The position numbers were made by a program, and so were the translations under genes. 5,851 nucleotides of DNA from an uncultured Cloacibacillus sp. GTDB taxonomy: Bacteria > Synergistota > Synergistia > Synergistales > Synergistaceae. The stretch lies in the NCBI GenBank assembly GCA_934511335.1, contig CAKSWL010000147.1, forward strand, positions 1-5,851, read 5' to 3'. Below the pieces are notes generated by a model, which did no database searches, was not told the origin of the DNA, and saw only the letters and a list, made by a program, of their open reading frames with translations. The first letter of the stretch is position 1. Each line of letters starts with the position of its first letter. Positions 5,584-5,851 of the stretch are shown one piece after another.

Positions 5584-5758
5584 ACACCTGGTTCGAGTGG
5601 CGTCTCGTACCGCCCTTAAAGGTGTATGGCAGATATTCAAAGGCCGGTTTGAACATCGTCCCCGGCATCGCGATCGAAAGGTACTGGCCGCCTAGGAAGA
5701 GGCCGCAGACGAAGCAGGAGATGACGGCCGCCGTGACCGTCGCGCCGCCCAAAGCCGC
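5582..5758 (-). pseudogene. Relic of an NhaC-type Na+/H+ antiporter
   Basis: Read on the minus strand from 5758, the 58-codon frame begins right after an in-frame TAA (5761-5759) with no start codon. The first 41 residues match the NhaC family: a hydrophobic membrane stretch AVISCFVCGLFL, then GGQYLSIAMPGTMFKPAFE, corresponding to the family's 'tgdQYLSIxxPGxMFKxAyE' block. The text then jumps directly to YLPYTF, resembling the YLPYAFF block that in NhaC lies some 55-60 residues further on, and ends in unrelated KGGTRRHSNQV and TAA (5584-5582). The N-terminal several hundred residues are absent; AT-rich unrelated DNA lies upstream. An intact NhaC imports protons in exchange for sodium across the inner membrane; this fragment cannot. 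Family assignment from memory of conserved motifs, not a search. Confidence 0.7.
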
Positions 5759-5812
5759 TTAATGTTTTTATTTATTAAGAGGCCGGATGCGCCTGCCTGC
5801 GGTCAGTCTCAT

Positions 5813-5841
5813 TTGACTTGTATTTCTCTCTATCGTAAAAT
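5813..5841 (+). promoter_or_regulatory. Strong promoter reading out of the window
   Basis: TTGACT (5813-5818), exactly 17 bases, TAAAAT (5836-5841): a near-consensus sigma-70 type promoter. The predicted start is near 5848. The gene it serves lies beyond the window end and cannot be identified. Confidence 0.75.
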
Positions 5842-5851
5842 TTACTATGAC

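Larger units (their letters stand above)
5267..5851. other. 585-base stretch without an intact gene
   Basis: This stretch contains, in order, the leader and -10 of the minus-strand NlpE/META gene, a plus-strand open frame ending at a terminator-like hairpin, a 13-bp perfect inverted repeat, a minus-strand NhaC antiporter relic, and an outward plus-strand promoter. The GC-rich block of about 5400-5760 is flanked by AT-rich DNA, as expected of decayed coding sequence. None of the open frames here has both a good ribosome-binding site and a full-length protein. Confidence 0.75.

Noticed and set aside
5284..5640. Minus-strand 118-codon frame covering much of the intergenic region
   Set aside because: Arg/Pro-rich, low-complexity translation with no recognisable motif, running through the inverted repeat and the promoter; a GC-driven shadow.
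1..5851. A novel defence or mobile system
   Set aside because: All intact genes are housekeeping or envelope genes; no nuclease, reverse transcriptase, transposase, toxin-antitoxin pair or CRISPR repeats are visible.

Overview
The window looks like ordinary chromosomal backbone from a GC-rich, probably anaerobic, diderm bacterium. Two things point this way. The UPF0237 (ACT) + UPF0210 gene pair is common in Clostridia, Streptococci, Synergistetes and archaea. The large exported NlpE/META-type envelope protein implies an outer membrane. A member of Synergistetes (Cloacibacillus-like) fits best, but this is inference and no rRNA or other decisive marker is present.

Layout: 191-3154 (+) is a tight three-gene run: an ACT-domain protein, a UPF0210 ('PFL family') protein and the ribosome-assembly GTPase Der. 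Gaps between them are 6 and 18 bases. Next comes hup (HU-type DNA-binding protein), with its own consensus promoter, a stem-loop at the predicted 5' end of its transcript, and an intrinsic terminator. Then follows a self-contained tRNA-Pro(GGG) unit with promoter, tRNA with encoded CCA, and terminator. On the minus strand, 5266-3914 encodes a 450-residue exported protein. I read it as four domains: a degenerate NlpE-N-like repeat, an NlpE-N domain, an NlpE-C-like OB domain and a META/HslJ domain. The lipobox cysteine and the NlpE redox cysteines are missing.

The last 585 bases (5267-5851) hold no intact gene, but they are not empty. They contain the minus-strand promoter and leader of the NlpE/META gene, a plus-strand open frame that ends on a terminator-like hairpin (possibly the 3' relic of a lost gene), a 13-bp perfect inverted repeat, a clear minus-strand relic of an NhaC-type Na+/H+ antiporter, and finally a strong plus-strand promoter firing out of the window.

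The first genes serve translation and ribosome assembly (Der, tRNA-Pro) and nucleoid organisation (HU). The ACT/UPF0210 pair is conserved but biochemically unassigned. I see no mobile element, CRISPR array or defence system. The most novel items are the cysteine-stripped, internally duplicated NlpE/META protein and the gene graveyard at 5397-5758.
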